Part shown: positions 1-10,240 of the stretch, in pieces | How the letters are laid out: each line of letters opens with the position of its first letter | Numbering within the stretch: position 1 is the first letter of the stretch | Source: Hondaea fermentalgiana | Lineage: Eukaryota; Sar; Bigyra; Thraustochytrida; Thraustochytriidae | Direction: 5' to 3' | Assembly (NCBI GenBank): GCA_014084085.1 | Contig: NPFB01000092.1 | Coordinates: 23,236-80,390, forward strand | DNA length: 57,155 nucleotides | Translations under genes and position numbers: made by a program | The notes under the pieces: generated by a model | What the model was told of the DNA's origin: nothing | The model's input: only the letters and a program-made list of their open reading frames with translations | Databases searched by the model: none

Positions 1-51
<51 letters not shown>
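1..51. repeat. (CTG)n trinucleotide repeat at window edge
   Basis: Seventeen uninterrupted CTG units open the window and continue into CTCGAGG. The left end of the tract is cut by the window edge, so its true length is unknown. No recognisable coding frame runs through it. Confidence 0.95.
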
Positions 52-54
<3 letters not shown>

Positions 55-797
55 GAGGCCGAACAGACGGACCTCTCTCCTTCCGCATGTCGACCTGGTC
101 CAGCCCGCAGCCAGCTGCTCGGAGACCATCGCGGTCGGCGCCCCGGAAGTCAACCCACTGCGGGGCTTTGCCAGCTCACACAGTCCGCGCCCCGCCAGCT
201 TTCCCGCAGCTCGCACAGCCACCTCAGCCAGCCGTCCGTGCAGCCGGCCAGCCAGAACGCGCGCAACGCATCTTGCATGCGCTCGCTCGCTCCCTCTCTC
301 CATCGCTCGCGGGCCTCGTCCGCGGCAACAGCCAGACGCGGCCCAGCGCGCGTACATTCATCCATCCGTGCGTCCACCCGCGCTGCCGGTCGACGCCGGG
401 GAGCGGCCGGGCGTCCTCCGCGCGAGATAGCCACGGACGGAGCAGGCCAACCTACCTTCTCCTGAACTCGCTCGGTGGCTTGGAGTCCAGCCAGGTCGAC
501 AGCCGGGTGGCCCCCGTGGGAAGATCGGAGATACATACATACTACAGACAGACAGACAGATAGACGGAGAGGCGCAGAACCCGGGCAACGCGCAGTCTTC
601 GCCGCCTCGCGATGGACGCGGGCTGCGGTTTGTTGATCTCCGGGCCGCCGCCGCCGCGCCGCGCCGCGCCCCGGCAACTCGCAGCGCGCAGCAGAGAGCG
701 GGCGGCGCGGGAGGCGGCCGCACCGCGCGTGGCGACTTGGCGAGCGAACGCGCCGCGACCGCTTTCTCCTTCGTGGAACCTGGGAGGAAACCGGCGC

Positions 798-828
798 GCA
801 AGTGGACAAAGCCGAATACTCCACTTGC
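798..828. promoter_or_regulatory. Inverted pair of CACTTGC E-box-like sites
   Basis: GCAAGTGGA at 798-806 and its exact reverse complement TCCACTTGC at 820-828 are separated by 13 bp. A third related site (CCACTTGAC) follows near 843. CACTTG fits the CANNTG E-box bound by bHLH factors. Similar perfect inverted pairs occur at 51667-51691 and 57007-57042. A binding-site role is inferred. Confidence 0.4.
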
Positions 829-1388
829 CGGGCCGACTCCTGCCACTTGACAAAGCCGCGCCTCAATCGCACCAACTTCGAGTAAAAACTCGAAGAAAGG
901 AAAGAAAAAGGGAAAGCAAAGAAAAGAAAATGTTGAGAGTAAGGAAAGAAAGAAAGACCCGCGCCCATGATGGAGCGACAGACCGAAGGCCGGCGAGGCG
1001 ATCGTCGCACGTCCAACGCGCGCCGAGAACTCGCAGCGAACGGGCTTGAACTCGTCTCCGCCGGTCTGGCCGTCGCCCGCTGCAGGCCGCGAGGGCTGCC
1101 TCTTGTAGCATGTAGCTGACAGATTGATCGATCGATTGATCGATCCGATCGATCTCCCTGGAAAGAATTTTGAGATGAAAGTCCACTTGGGACTGACTGA
1201 ATGGCGCAAGCCGGGACTGGTCCCCGCAGACAAGCAAGCAAGCAAGCAGCGCATACCTACTCGCACTCTGCCCCTCCCCCGTAAACACATACAACATGCA
1301 GACAGTGGCGCAGTGCACGCACTGCACTGCACTGCAGTTTTCTCATCCATCCCATCCCATCCCATCCCACCCTCCCTCTCAGAAACTC

Positions 1389-1418
1389 GACTCGACTCGA
1401 CTCGAGTCGAGTCGAGTC
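1389..1418. repeat. 30-bp perfect palindrome of ACTCG/CGAGT units
   Basis: GACTC repeats run into their own reverse complement with no spacer, centred on CTCGAG at 1401-1406. All 15 base pairs on each side match. It could extrude as a cruciform or be a dyad binding site, but no function is shown. Confidence 0.85.
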
Positions 1419-2002
1419 TGCAGCTGCTGCTGCTCGGCCGCGGATCCAGCGCAGCACGCGCGAGCCCCGCGCCTATACCTGGCTTCATCCAAGTTGACTT
1501 GGAACGAGTCGCGCCGCGTTCGAACCCTCTCCCTCTGGTCGCTCGTCCAGGCCTGCTGCAGCTCCTGCTTTGCTACTACTAGCTCTCTCTCTCTCTCATT
1601 CTTTCTCTGCCGGGGACTCACATCGCTGTCCAGGAAGAGGAAGCTTTCGCAGCGAGGGAGAAGCTAACGAAAGCGACCGGGGAGCAGGCCCGGCTAGACC
1701 GGCCAGGACGCACGCACGCTCGATCGCCCGTTCGCTCGCTCGCTCGCTCGGAAACAAACAAGCAGACAAACAGACTCGACAAACAGACTCACGGAGAAAC
1801 GAGCAGACGCCGAGCGAGGACGAACAGGCAGCAGCCCGCAAGCGCGCAGGCGTGGCCAAACCCGAAAAGCAAAACCCAAACCCCAAACCAAACTCAACCC
1901 AAACCCAAACAAGCTCGACCAACGCCAGACAAGCGTTGGCGAGTGGGCCAAGCAAGCAAGTAAGCAAGCAACTGCAAGCAACTGCAAGCAACAAGAGACA
2001 AG

Positions 2003-3910
2003 ATGTCCGTGCTCGAGTCCCCCGGCAACAAGGTGGACCCGGAGAAGGGCAGCAACGGCAGCCAGGTCGCCGCCGATGCCACCTCCGAGGTGTGGACGAG
2101 CCGCGGCTCCTTCATTCTCGCCAGTATCGGCTCCGCCATCGGCCTCGGTAACTTTTGGCGCTTCCCCTTCCTCGTGTACCGATGGGGTGGTGGCTCCTTC
2201 TTCATCCCCTACATCATTGCCCTCTTTGTGATCGGCATCCCACTCCTCCAGCTCGAGTTCACCCTCGGCCAGGTCTTTCGCCGCGCCGGCACCCAGTCCT
2301 TTGGCCGCCTGAGCCCCCGCTGGGCTGGCATTGGTCTCTCGAGCTCCATGATCTCCTTCGGTATTGTCGGCTACTACTGCGCCATCCTCGGCTGGAGCAA
2401 CGTCATGCTCATCGAGTCGTTCTACAGCACCGTGCCCTGGTCGATCCGTGGCCTCTCGGGCGATGATGTCATCGACGTTCCCGTCAACCACTTCAACAAC
2501 CAGATCCTTCACCTCTCCGATGACCCTGCCAAGACCGAGATCATGGCCTCGTACGTTTTTGCCGGCTCCTTTGCGCTCTGGGCCTCCGTCTGGTTTATTC
2601 TCGTTCGCGGCCAGGAGTTTATTAGCAAGGCTGTCTGGGTTACCGTCCTGCTTCCCGTCGCCATCCTCCTCTTCCTCCTTATCTTCGGCTGCACCCTCGA
2701 GGGATCCATGGATGGTGTCCACCAGTACGTTGGTGTCTGGGACATGTCGCAGCTCAAGTCGAAGCAGATGTGGATTGAGGCCTTCTCCCAGATCCTCTTC
2801 AGTCTCTCCATCGCCATTGGTGTCATGAGCGGCTACGCTAGTCTCAACCCTCGCAACCAGAACATTGTGCAGGATGCCGTCATTGTCGCCTGCTCGAACT
2901 GCTGCTTTTCCTTCATTGCCGGTTTTGCCGTCTTCGCCATTGTTGGCTACATGGCTAACGGTGCTGACATCGACTTTGTCACGCTCAATGAACAGGGTCT
3001 CCTTTCTGGCTCCAAGCTCGCCTTTGTCGCCTACCCCGCTGGTCTCTCGCTCCTCCCCGGCGCCGGTGCCAACGTGCTCCTCTTCTTCTTTTTCATCACC
3101 GTCTACATGCTCGGTATTGACTCCGCCTTCTCGCTCGTCGAGGCTGTGGTGCTCAACTTCCGCGAGACGGCCTGGTTCCACCACTACTCGCGCACGCAGC
3201 TCGTCAGCTTCTTCTGCTTCATCGGTATGATGACCACCTTCATGTACACCGCAGACATTGGCCTCTACCTGCTCGACGTTGTCGATTACTTCGTCTCCAC
3301 CTTTGGTCTCCCGCTTCTCGCCTTCTTTGAGACCTTTGTTGCTGGCTGGATCTACAACAAGGACGAGAGCGTCCGCGTCGCTGGTCTCATGCCCGTGATG
3401 CTCCATGACGGCCTCTTCTGGACTGCCATTGTACTCTTTACTGGTCTCACCAACGGCTTTGCCAACGCCGACACCTCGACCGAGTTCGACGTTGCCGTCA
3501 GCTTTGGTGTCTGCGTTCCACTCGTCGTCATCTCCTTCATCCTCCCCGCCTTTCTTGCTTCTGGCCAGGCCGGTGGCTTCATGGAGGCCTCCTACGCTAT
3601 CTTCTCGATGGGCCCCGACAGTCTTCGCATTATGCTCAACGATGCCATCTGCGAGGGTGCCCCCAACAACTGGCGCCTTCCCAAGGTCTGGGCTCTCAAC
3701 GTCAAGTACGTCATGTGCCCCATCATGATGTACTTTGTTGGTATCAACATTTCCGGTCTTGCCGTCGATGGCGGCTACGGTGGCTACGGCCCTGGCTACC
3801 AGGTTCTCGGTGTCATCCTTGTCATCGGTCTCGTTACGCTCCTCGCTATCGGCTGGTTCAAGCCTGCCTGGTACCGTGACCCCGCTCTCGAGCGCTCCAA
3901 CTCGCTGTAA
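2003..3910 (+). CDS. SLC6-family sodium:neurotransmitter/amino-acid symporter, paralog 1
   Basis: This predicted plasma-membrane protein of 635 residues belongs to the neurotransmitter:sodium symporter family (SLC6/NSS, LeuT fold), which uses the Na+ gradient to import amino acids or related amines. After a short cytosolic N-terminus, the TM1 signature GLGNFWRFP lies at residues 47-55, where the family binds substrate and Na+. About twelve hydrophobic segments follow, with the DSAFSLVE segment typical of the Na+ site region of TM8. The length is normal for the family. The ATG at 2003 is supported because the N-terminus (MSVLESPGNKVDPEKG) is nearly repeated in the paralog at 16739. The frame is intronless with strong C-ending codon preference, suggesting high expression. 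Substrate cannot be told from sequence, and Cl- dependence is uncertain. Confidence 0.93.
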   Translation: MSVLESPGNKVDPEKGSNGSQVAADATSEVWTSRGSFILASIGSAIGLGNFWRFPFLVYRWGGGSFFIPYIIALFVIGIPLLQLEFTLGQVFRRAGTQSFGRLSPRWAGIGLSSSMISFGIVGYYCAILGWSNVMLIESFYSTVPWSIRGLSGDDVIDVPVNHFNNQILHLSDDPAKTEIMASYVFAGSFALWASVWFILVRGQEFISKAVWVTVLLPVAILLFLLIFGCTLEGSMDGVHQYVGVWDMSQLKSKQMWIEAFSQILFSLSIAIGVMSGYASLNPRNQNIVQDAVIVACSNCCFSFIAGFAVFAIVGYMANGADIDFVTLNEQGLLSGSKLAFVAYPAGLSLLPGAGANVLLFFFFITVYMLGIDSAFSLVEAVVLNFRETAWFHHYSRTQLVSFFCFIGMMTTFMYTADIGLYLLDVVDYFVSTFGLPLLAFFETFVAGWIYNKDESVRVAGLMPVMLHDGLFWTAIVLFTGLTNGFANADTSTEFDVAVSFGVCVPLVVISFILPAFLASGQAGGFMEASYAIFSMGPDSLRIMLNDAICEGAPNNWRLPKVWALNVKYVMCPIMMYFVGINISGLAVDGGYGGYGPGYQVLGVILVIGLVTLLAIGWFKPAWYRDPALERSNSL

Positions 3911-5199
3911 GAGTTGAGCATCTTTTTGTGTGCTCTTCTTGTGTATTGCGACTCCGGTCGACTTCCATTCCATTTGCAATTTTCTAATCATGCAAAAACA
4001 ATCAAACGATGTTTTCAATGTTCTCAGTTCCCCTGCGAGGGGTCCCCAGACAGACGACAAATGTACTTGCTTGCCTCTTCTTCTTCATCTTTTGGGAATC
4101 ATCCTTCCATGGGATCGTGCAGAGCTTCACCACATCGTCTTGACGTCACTGTGTAACACAACATTGTCTGCTCAGCTTCCAGCCTACATCCTTCAAGTGC
4201 GGAGCGTGGTGCGGCTCCGTCTTCTTCGGTCTTCTTTACTTCCCGAGCTCGAATGCGATCTCAAAAACGTTCTAGTGCCTTCTCACCTGGTCGATCCAAA
4301 GTGGCATCATCGGCCGTGCGAACCGCTGGCAGCTGGCTTTTGACCTGTTGATTGAGGCCTTCTCATGCAAATGTTTCAGTCGGCGGCAAGTATTCGATGC
4401 CTTTAAGGAGGGCTTAGCTTTGTTGGACCTCAAGTGACGCAGATCTCAAGCATTGCGATGAAGCTTTGCGTTGGGCAACCTCGGCATCCATGAAACTCCA
4501 GCGGCTGTACTCCAGGATCATGCACGTGCCGCTGACGTTACCAACACTTCCAGCCGAACATTTTTACGAAGCAAGAAAGACGAACGTGAGTGAGGAAAGA
4601 ATAGCCAGATTCAGGCACCATGGACTATGTGGCCCCAAAGTATCAGCTGGTGCTCTCGAATATGGAAGACTCGATGCACTGAATGAGCGAACGGCAACCT
4701 TCTAATGACTTTTGTCATCGAACAACTTGGACCGAGCGGCGAGCATCAGAGGCGACGCTACTGCGCGATAACGGAGTGCACTGATTGCCTGCTGGACTTT
4801 GTTGCAAGATTGTCAGCTCAAGCAGTGGCGCGCCAAGGAAAAACGATCAAGGGCTCACAACATGTCTGCCCGATGGATATAAGAAACGAGTAGCCTTTTT
4901 CTCCATCTCAAATCGCCGCCGCCACCGCCACCGCCGCCGCTCCATTGGGTCGTCTCTTCATCGTCCCAAAGGAGAGGCGTATGCGCACAAACAAGAAAAG
5001 AAAGGGTGGGACCTTCTCTTCTTTTTGCTTTAGCAAGCAAGCAAGAGAACTTCTTGGAGCACTAAAAGCAAGTCGTGGCGCTTCAGACATGTGGAGAAAA
5101 ACGGTACTTATCTCATTGAGGCCCAGCACAGCTCTTCTCACAAGAATAGGCGATCGATCAGGTGCCGGCAACACAGTATACTTCTCGTACGATTGCCTT
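3911..5199. other. 3' flank of SLC6 paralog 1 and intergenic DNA
   Basis: The sequence is less GC-rich than the coding regions. The first part is presumably the 3'UTR of the transporter. A short CCGCCACCGCC triplet run lies near 4916-4941. I see no gene, RNA gene or mobile element here. Confidence 0.5.
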
Positions 5200-8100
5200 T
5201 GGGAAATTTATAAGCGCGTTCCCAAATTCCTCAACCGGCAACGTTATCAAGCAAGCCCGTTATCCGACGCATGCAGGAAGAGGGCAGCAACCTGAAGGGA
5301 CACCTCCGAAGGCTCGCCACGCCAATCGTCCATTTGTTCGAACAAGATTTGTCTTTGGTTCTCACTGGTTCGCTCAAGGACAATATATGAATGACAAGCC
5401 AGTGGAAAGGTTTCAGAGTTGGAGCTCATGCGCAACAACTGTTGCATTAGGGAGCGCATGTCGCGCATCCGGGACGCATGCTTGAACACCGTCGGGAAGT
5501 CCTCTGTCTTTGCCAAGTTTGGACCTTTCAGGGGTTCTATGGCGCGCCGACAGCTTCTCTCTCTATCTATACCTTTCTTGTGAAGGTGCTGTTCCGGGAA
5601 CTCGCGGCGTTCTCCTGCGGAGGTCGTCGGTGACGAATGGAATCTTCTGCGTTGCAAACAGCGCCAAGACGTTGACAAAGCACCACGGAGGGGCCCGTCG
5701 GCACGTCTCGACCTCCGGAGCACGCGCGTAATTAAACGTCGGACGGCATTCAAGACGAACTGGTCTCTTGCCAGCGGAGGTTTCCCAGAGCTGTCGCGCT
5801 CTCCAATGAATGATCAACTCATGCTACATATTGCTGAGCTGAGCACTCTCATGCAGCTAGCCTCACATCGCCATTTCAAAATCCCTAAAAACTGGTACGC
5901 CGCCCATCGTGGACCTCTGAGAGACGATTAGTCTCACTCGACTGTATCTCTGATTTGGAAAAGAAAATCTCGTTTCCACAAGTAACTCTGTTCGCGACTT
6001 GGAGAGATGGGAGTGTTTCGGAAACTCGCAGACGCGCTATCCAATTCACAGCGTGGAGGTCGTTGCTGACGAACAACGCGCTTGCGCACGGGCCCGACCA
6101 AGCCGATGCACAATGCAAGGCTGTGGACTGTTACGAAGTCAGAAGCGGAAACTAAGGGCGTACACGGCAGTCTCTCTGCGAAATACACACGAATGCTGAC
6201 TTCCACTGAGCGAATGTTCCGAGAACTTGCGGCATTCCACTTTGAAGAAGATGACGTGCGAACAACCTTGACTTGGCCTCTCCATGGGAGGTCGCGTCGC
6301 CTTCTTTCGTGATTCGAAATCGTAGCTTGGACTTCAGGTAGGTCCTGGCTTGGCAATCTGGCTGACTTGTGCTCACGAGTCCAACTTTTGCGATGCCAAT
6401 CTCGCACCGTAAATGCAAGGAGGTCGCAAACGACGCAAGTCAAGCTCGAGGTCAAACATCAATGCCACCTCGGCGCCGGGGACTCTAGTAGCAGCTCGCG
6501 CATGCACGTCTGGCCTTCGGGATGGTTCCGGGAATTCGCAGCGATCATCTGCAGAAGGTCTCTGTCGACGAATGATGGACTGCCGCGCACCCAGTCACGT
6601 CGCACGTACTCAAAGGAAGTCGTCGCATCAGAGAGACTTCAGCTCTTTTGTAGAACACTTGGAAACGACCCAGAATTGTCTTCGTTGTAAGCCTCGCATA
6701 GCTGTGGAACATTCCGAGAAGCTGCGGTGGGTGCGCGCGGAGTCCATGCATGAGGACCGAAGTCTGGCGTATGCTTGCAGTGAGGTATGAGCAGAGGCGC
6801 AATATTGAGCCTGATTCACACTGTTGGTGCAGTGTTGAAGGTGCGGAACCCTCACGAACAGACTGTGATGAGGTGGTCCGGCACGACCAGTCTGTGAAGC
6901 ACATGCGAGCAGATCTCTACCTTCTGTCGACAGCGAGGATCCGTTCCGAGAACTCGCATCATCCACGTCGCGCAGACGTGACAAGAGAGGGTGGTGAGGT
7001 TTCCGCTCAAGCTATTCATACCTCGTTATGGATGGTTATGTCTGGACGACGAGCTCGTGCATAGCGTTTCTTCAAGGGGGTGGAGCGTTCGGAGAAGTAG
7101 CATTGCTGCTCAGGGGCGTGCGTGGGCAAGGGGAGATCCGGTGAAAGTAGACCAATGCGCCGCGGTCACTCCCTCAGAAGTGGGCCGTGTTGGGCCAAGC
7201 GTACCCAACTGAGCGAACTGCGCGCGAATGGGTCGTATCCGTGCTTACGCGATTCATATGGGCTGGAGCAACGTTCCGGGAAGCTGCGTCTCGAAAGGAG
7301 GTATTGAGAATGCGCCAGCGCGTCAACCGCGCTCCGGAAGCTGCAGGCAAATATGCCGTGCTGACCCATAATCCGATCGCTCAAACGCATGGTCAAGCCA
7401 TAGTCCGGGACATGAAGATGAATGGCCCGAGCTGTGCTTGCGCGTCTGTTTTGGGGGATGAAGCGACGTTCCAAGAACGCCGCTCATGTGCCGCGGCAAC
7501 CGAGAAGCAGTGCCAGAATCAGATCGCGCGGAGGTCGCATACAGAGAATGTCGAGTCCTTTGCGCGTACGAAATCTGCCTACGGACATTCCCATTCTGTG
7601 GCTGCGCGACGGCCTTTGGGCGCGGGCAATTCTCTGAGAATACGTCTCGCTAGGGTCCTATAGGCCGACAGTGGCCCGGCGAAAGTAAGCAAATGCGCCG
7701 TGGCAGTCAACTTCAAATCACCGCTAGAATCAAAGAACGTATCGAAGAATGTAGTGATCGGCGGGGCTTGCACGTCCAGGCAATCTGCCAATGCATGGCC
7801 CAAGTCGCTTATGGGTATTTGGAGAAGCTGCGTCGCTCATGTGTTTGGGCCGGAGCTCGCCGGCGTGAACAAGTCAACGCGCCGCGGCAGGCAACCTTGA
7901 GGCGTCGCTAAGACCAGAGCGCACCGAAGTATGCAGTGGAACAATGAGACCTGCACATGTGCACGATCTGCCCGTGAATGGCCGAAGTCGCGCATGGACA
8001 AGGCCGATTTTTGGAGAAGCCGTATCGCTCTTGTATTGTGGCCGAAGCTCACTGGTGATAAAAAGACAATACACCGCGGCAATTTGGAGTCGCGTGGTGT

Positions 8101-8200
8101 CCAGACGCCAGAATAAGAGTTAAGCTTGCGTGTGCTTGGGCATTGAGCTGTCCGCTGTTTGCATTCGCGACAAAGTCGTTCATGTCCGCATGCAGGAAAA
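5200..8200. repeat. Degenerate tandem satellite, unit about 190 bp
   Basis: A box resembling GTTCCGRGAACTCGCRGC recurs near 5591, 6014, 6215, 6525, 6711, 6943, 7087, 7273 and 7468, with weaker versions near 5217, 5411, 5786, 7630, 7818 and 8009. Spacings cluster around 185-200 bp. Other parts of the unit recur in register: AAAGTA..CAATGCGCCG(C/T)GG near 7143 and 7684; an MTGCGCCGCGG-like box near 7880 and 8070; and CTGCSCGYGAATGG near 7217 and 7968. Units near 7630, 7818 and 8009 align over most of their length. Copies are strongly diverged and carry indels, so the array is old. No continuous frame runs through it and I see no transposase-like peptide. Confidence 0.7.
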
Positions 8201-9228
8201 GAAGCATGACGACCGGCGTATCAAGAGAGAAATGTAGGCCGACTTGAGCAGGAGAGAAAACATTGCATGGCTCGAGACAGATGCATGGAGACAAGCTCGG
8301 GGCGTGGCGCTGATGAAGATTTCTTGAAATGGTGGTAGGCTTCTAGCATGCTGCGAAAGCACCACGAGCAGTACGAGCTGACAAGGCAATGCATATGCTA
8401 CGAATGAGACGGCAACCTCTCAAGCTCGTGGTTGCCGACGTTAGCGATAGAAGATCACCCTTGTGGTCCTCCAAAAAATGTCGGTGGTCTTAATCCATTC
8501 GCTTCGCTCAACCGCAAAGGTGTAGAGCACGTTAAAGCGTGAAGCTGCAGAGCATATTGCCGAGCCTCGAGTTGGCCATGCATGACATGCCCACCTTCTC
8601 ACGATGACGAGTGCGTCTTCTCCTCCTCATCTGCGTGACAAGCTTGGACGCCTGCTTTGTCATCGGCGCTACGGCCGGACGGCAATCGTCACCATCATCA
8701 CCACCACCGACGGCGGCGGCGTTGGCGACCTCCTCTCCGCTGTTTGATTAGTACTGTAGAACCCACCTGGTCGGGGCGAGCATCGGCCACGACGCTGGCT
8801 CGGTGCGTGTCCGGAGACCTAGAGAAGGCGTTCAGCTGGCCCGCGATTCTGAGCTGCACGATGGGCGTCTCGGAGGGAGCCTCGGTCTTAGTTCTTCCGC
8901 GCAAGGCGCCCATGCGCGCGCACGCGCAGGCGACGCCCGCCACGAGCTGAATTGACCTTGATGAGGATGCCGCTCCGTGCTGTTCGCGCGAACCGAAAAT
9001 TCACGTGCCGCCGCCAGGGCTCCTGCATTCTCTCCGTCGCTCGTCCGGCTCGACGCGCTGGCGTCCCAGGTCTTCTTCTCCTCCGTCGCGCGACGGGTCT
9101 CTGGGGGCCTGGCCCCGCGACCTGGCGAGAGAGAGCTTTCGCCGCGTCGATGGCGGGTTCAGGCGCCGCACTTGTGACGCGCTACCCGGTCGCCGGCGCG
9201 CATCAAGCGACTGCGAGAGGGAGACACC

Positions 9229-9257
9229 GAGCGAGCGAGCGAGCGAGCGAGCGAGCG
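9229..9257. repeat. (GCGA)n microsatellite
   Basis: Seven tandem GCGA/CGAG units lie in GC-rich intergenic DNA. Confidence 0.85.
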
Positions 9258-9443
9258 CGTGAGAACAACTGCGCTCGAGGTCGATGTCGAGGTCGGGGTC
9301 GTAGATGGTTGGTCTCTCGCCGATCGTTGTGACCTCGACCTGCGACATTCTCATGGAAACCTCGACGCGGGGACTCCCGGGAGCCTCGATTCGGGTTGCG
9401 CGGATCAAGAGCGACATTCTAGGCTATGCCGAGGCAGCGCAGT

Positions 9444-9470
<27 letters not shown>
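9444..9470. repeat. (AGC)n trinucleotide repeat
   Basis: Nine AGC units, followed by AACAAG. Not within a supported reading frame. Confidence 0.85.
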
Positions 9471-9474
<4 letters not shown>

Positions 9475-10201
9475 AGAAGTTGTGATGCAGCCAGCATCAG
9501 CAGCTTAGTGCAGCATCACGCGCGTCGCCGCGCTGGCAAGCAAGAATTGTCGCCGCGACCGGCTCCGCTCGATTCGGCTGCGCTTCCCTCCGCTCAGGCA
9601 GGCTGCAGCAGCTTCGGACGGCGCAGGCGGCCGGGGACGCGTAAGATAGATCCCGAGCAAGGCCTGCAGGCAGGCAGGCTGCTCTCCTGCCGCGGTTTGC
9701 TTCGACGCGCCAGGGGAGGAAGCAGGGGTGTGTGCAAGGCCGCATACAAATCCGGGGCGCCGGGGACCGGCCTCGAAGGGAAAAAGAATGACGGGAATGC
9801 AAGGCGAGGTTTGCGTGCACGGACTCTTCGAGGACTTGAAGGTACTGTACTACACACGACACGCGACGACAGCAGCATGCGTGCGTGCGTTGGGTGCGTT
9901 GGGCGCGGCGTCGTCCCCGGCTGGGCGACGATGGAGGAGGAGCGGAGTGGGAGGGATGGAGTCTCGAGGGGGGCGAGCGCAGCGTCGGCACGCGCGAGAT
10001 CGCACGAATGAAGCCTGCGTCGATGATGAGCAGGATGCAGGGAAGGTGCCTGCGAGCGGCGGCCAGCCGAGAAGATGAGGCGAGGGATGTTGGCGTTGGC
10101 GATTCGGAGGCACGAGCTTTTTAGGAGGAATGATGAAGGTGGGTGCTGATGAATTTTTTGCTCGGAAGCAAGCGGCACGTGCGGGACGGGACGAAAAGAA
10201 A

Positions 10202-10240
10202 TCGCTGCTTGGCTTGGCTTGGCTTGGCTTAGCTTGGCTT
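10202..10240. repeat. (CTTGG)n pentanucleotide repeat
   Basis: Tandem GCTTG/GCTTA units, slightly degenerate. The same pentamer family recurs near 48060-48130. Confidence 0.8.

Larger units (their letters stand above)
52..2002. other. Gene-free upstream region and 5'UTR of first SLC6 gene
   Basis: I see no supported gene here. The open frames on both strands are arginine/serine-rich by-products of GC-rich sequence. It holds an inverted CACTTGC pair near 798-828, AAAG-rich stretches near 895-955, a GATCGATC cluster near 1121-1152, a 30-bp perfect palindrome at 1389-1418, CTCG repeats near 1736-1752, and a C/A-rich stretch (CCAAACCC-type) at 1855-1912. GCAAGCAA repeats run up to the start codon at 2003. 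The C/A-rich stretch is probably 5'UTR because a similar one precedes the second SLC6 gene. Confidence 0.6.

Noticed and set aside
1855..1912. CCAAACCC-type stretch as an interstitial telomere
   Set aside because: The units are irregular and the same composition occurs in the leader of the SLC6 paralog, so a C/A-rich 5'UTR is a better explanation.
1694..4060. 788-codon minus-strand frame opposite SLC6 paralog 1
   Set aside because: It mirrors a strongly codon-biased gene whose sense codons avoid TTA, CTA and TCA, so the opposite strand has few stops. The Glu/Gly/Asp-rich translation shows no domain.
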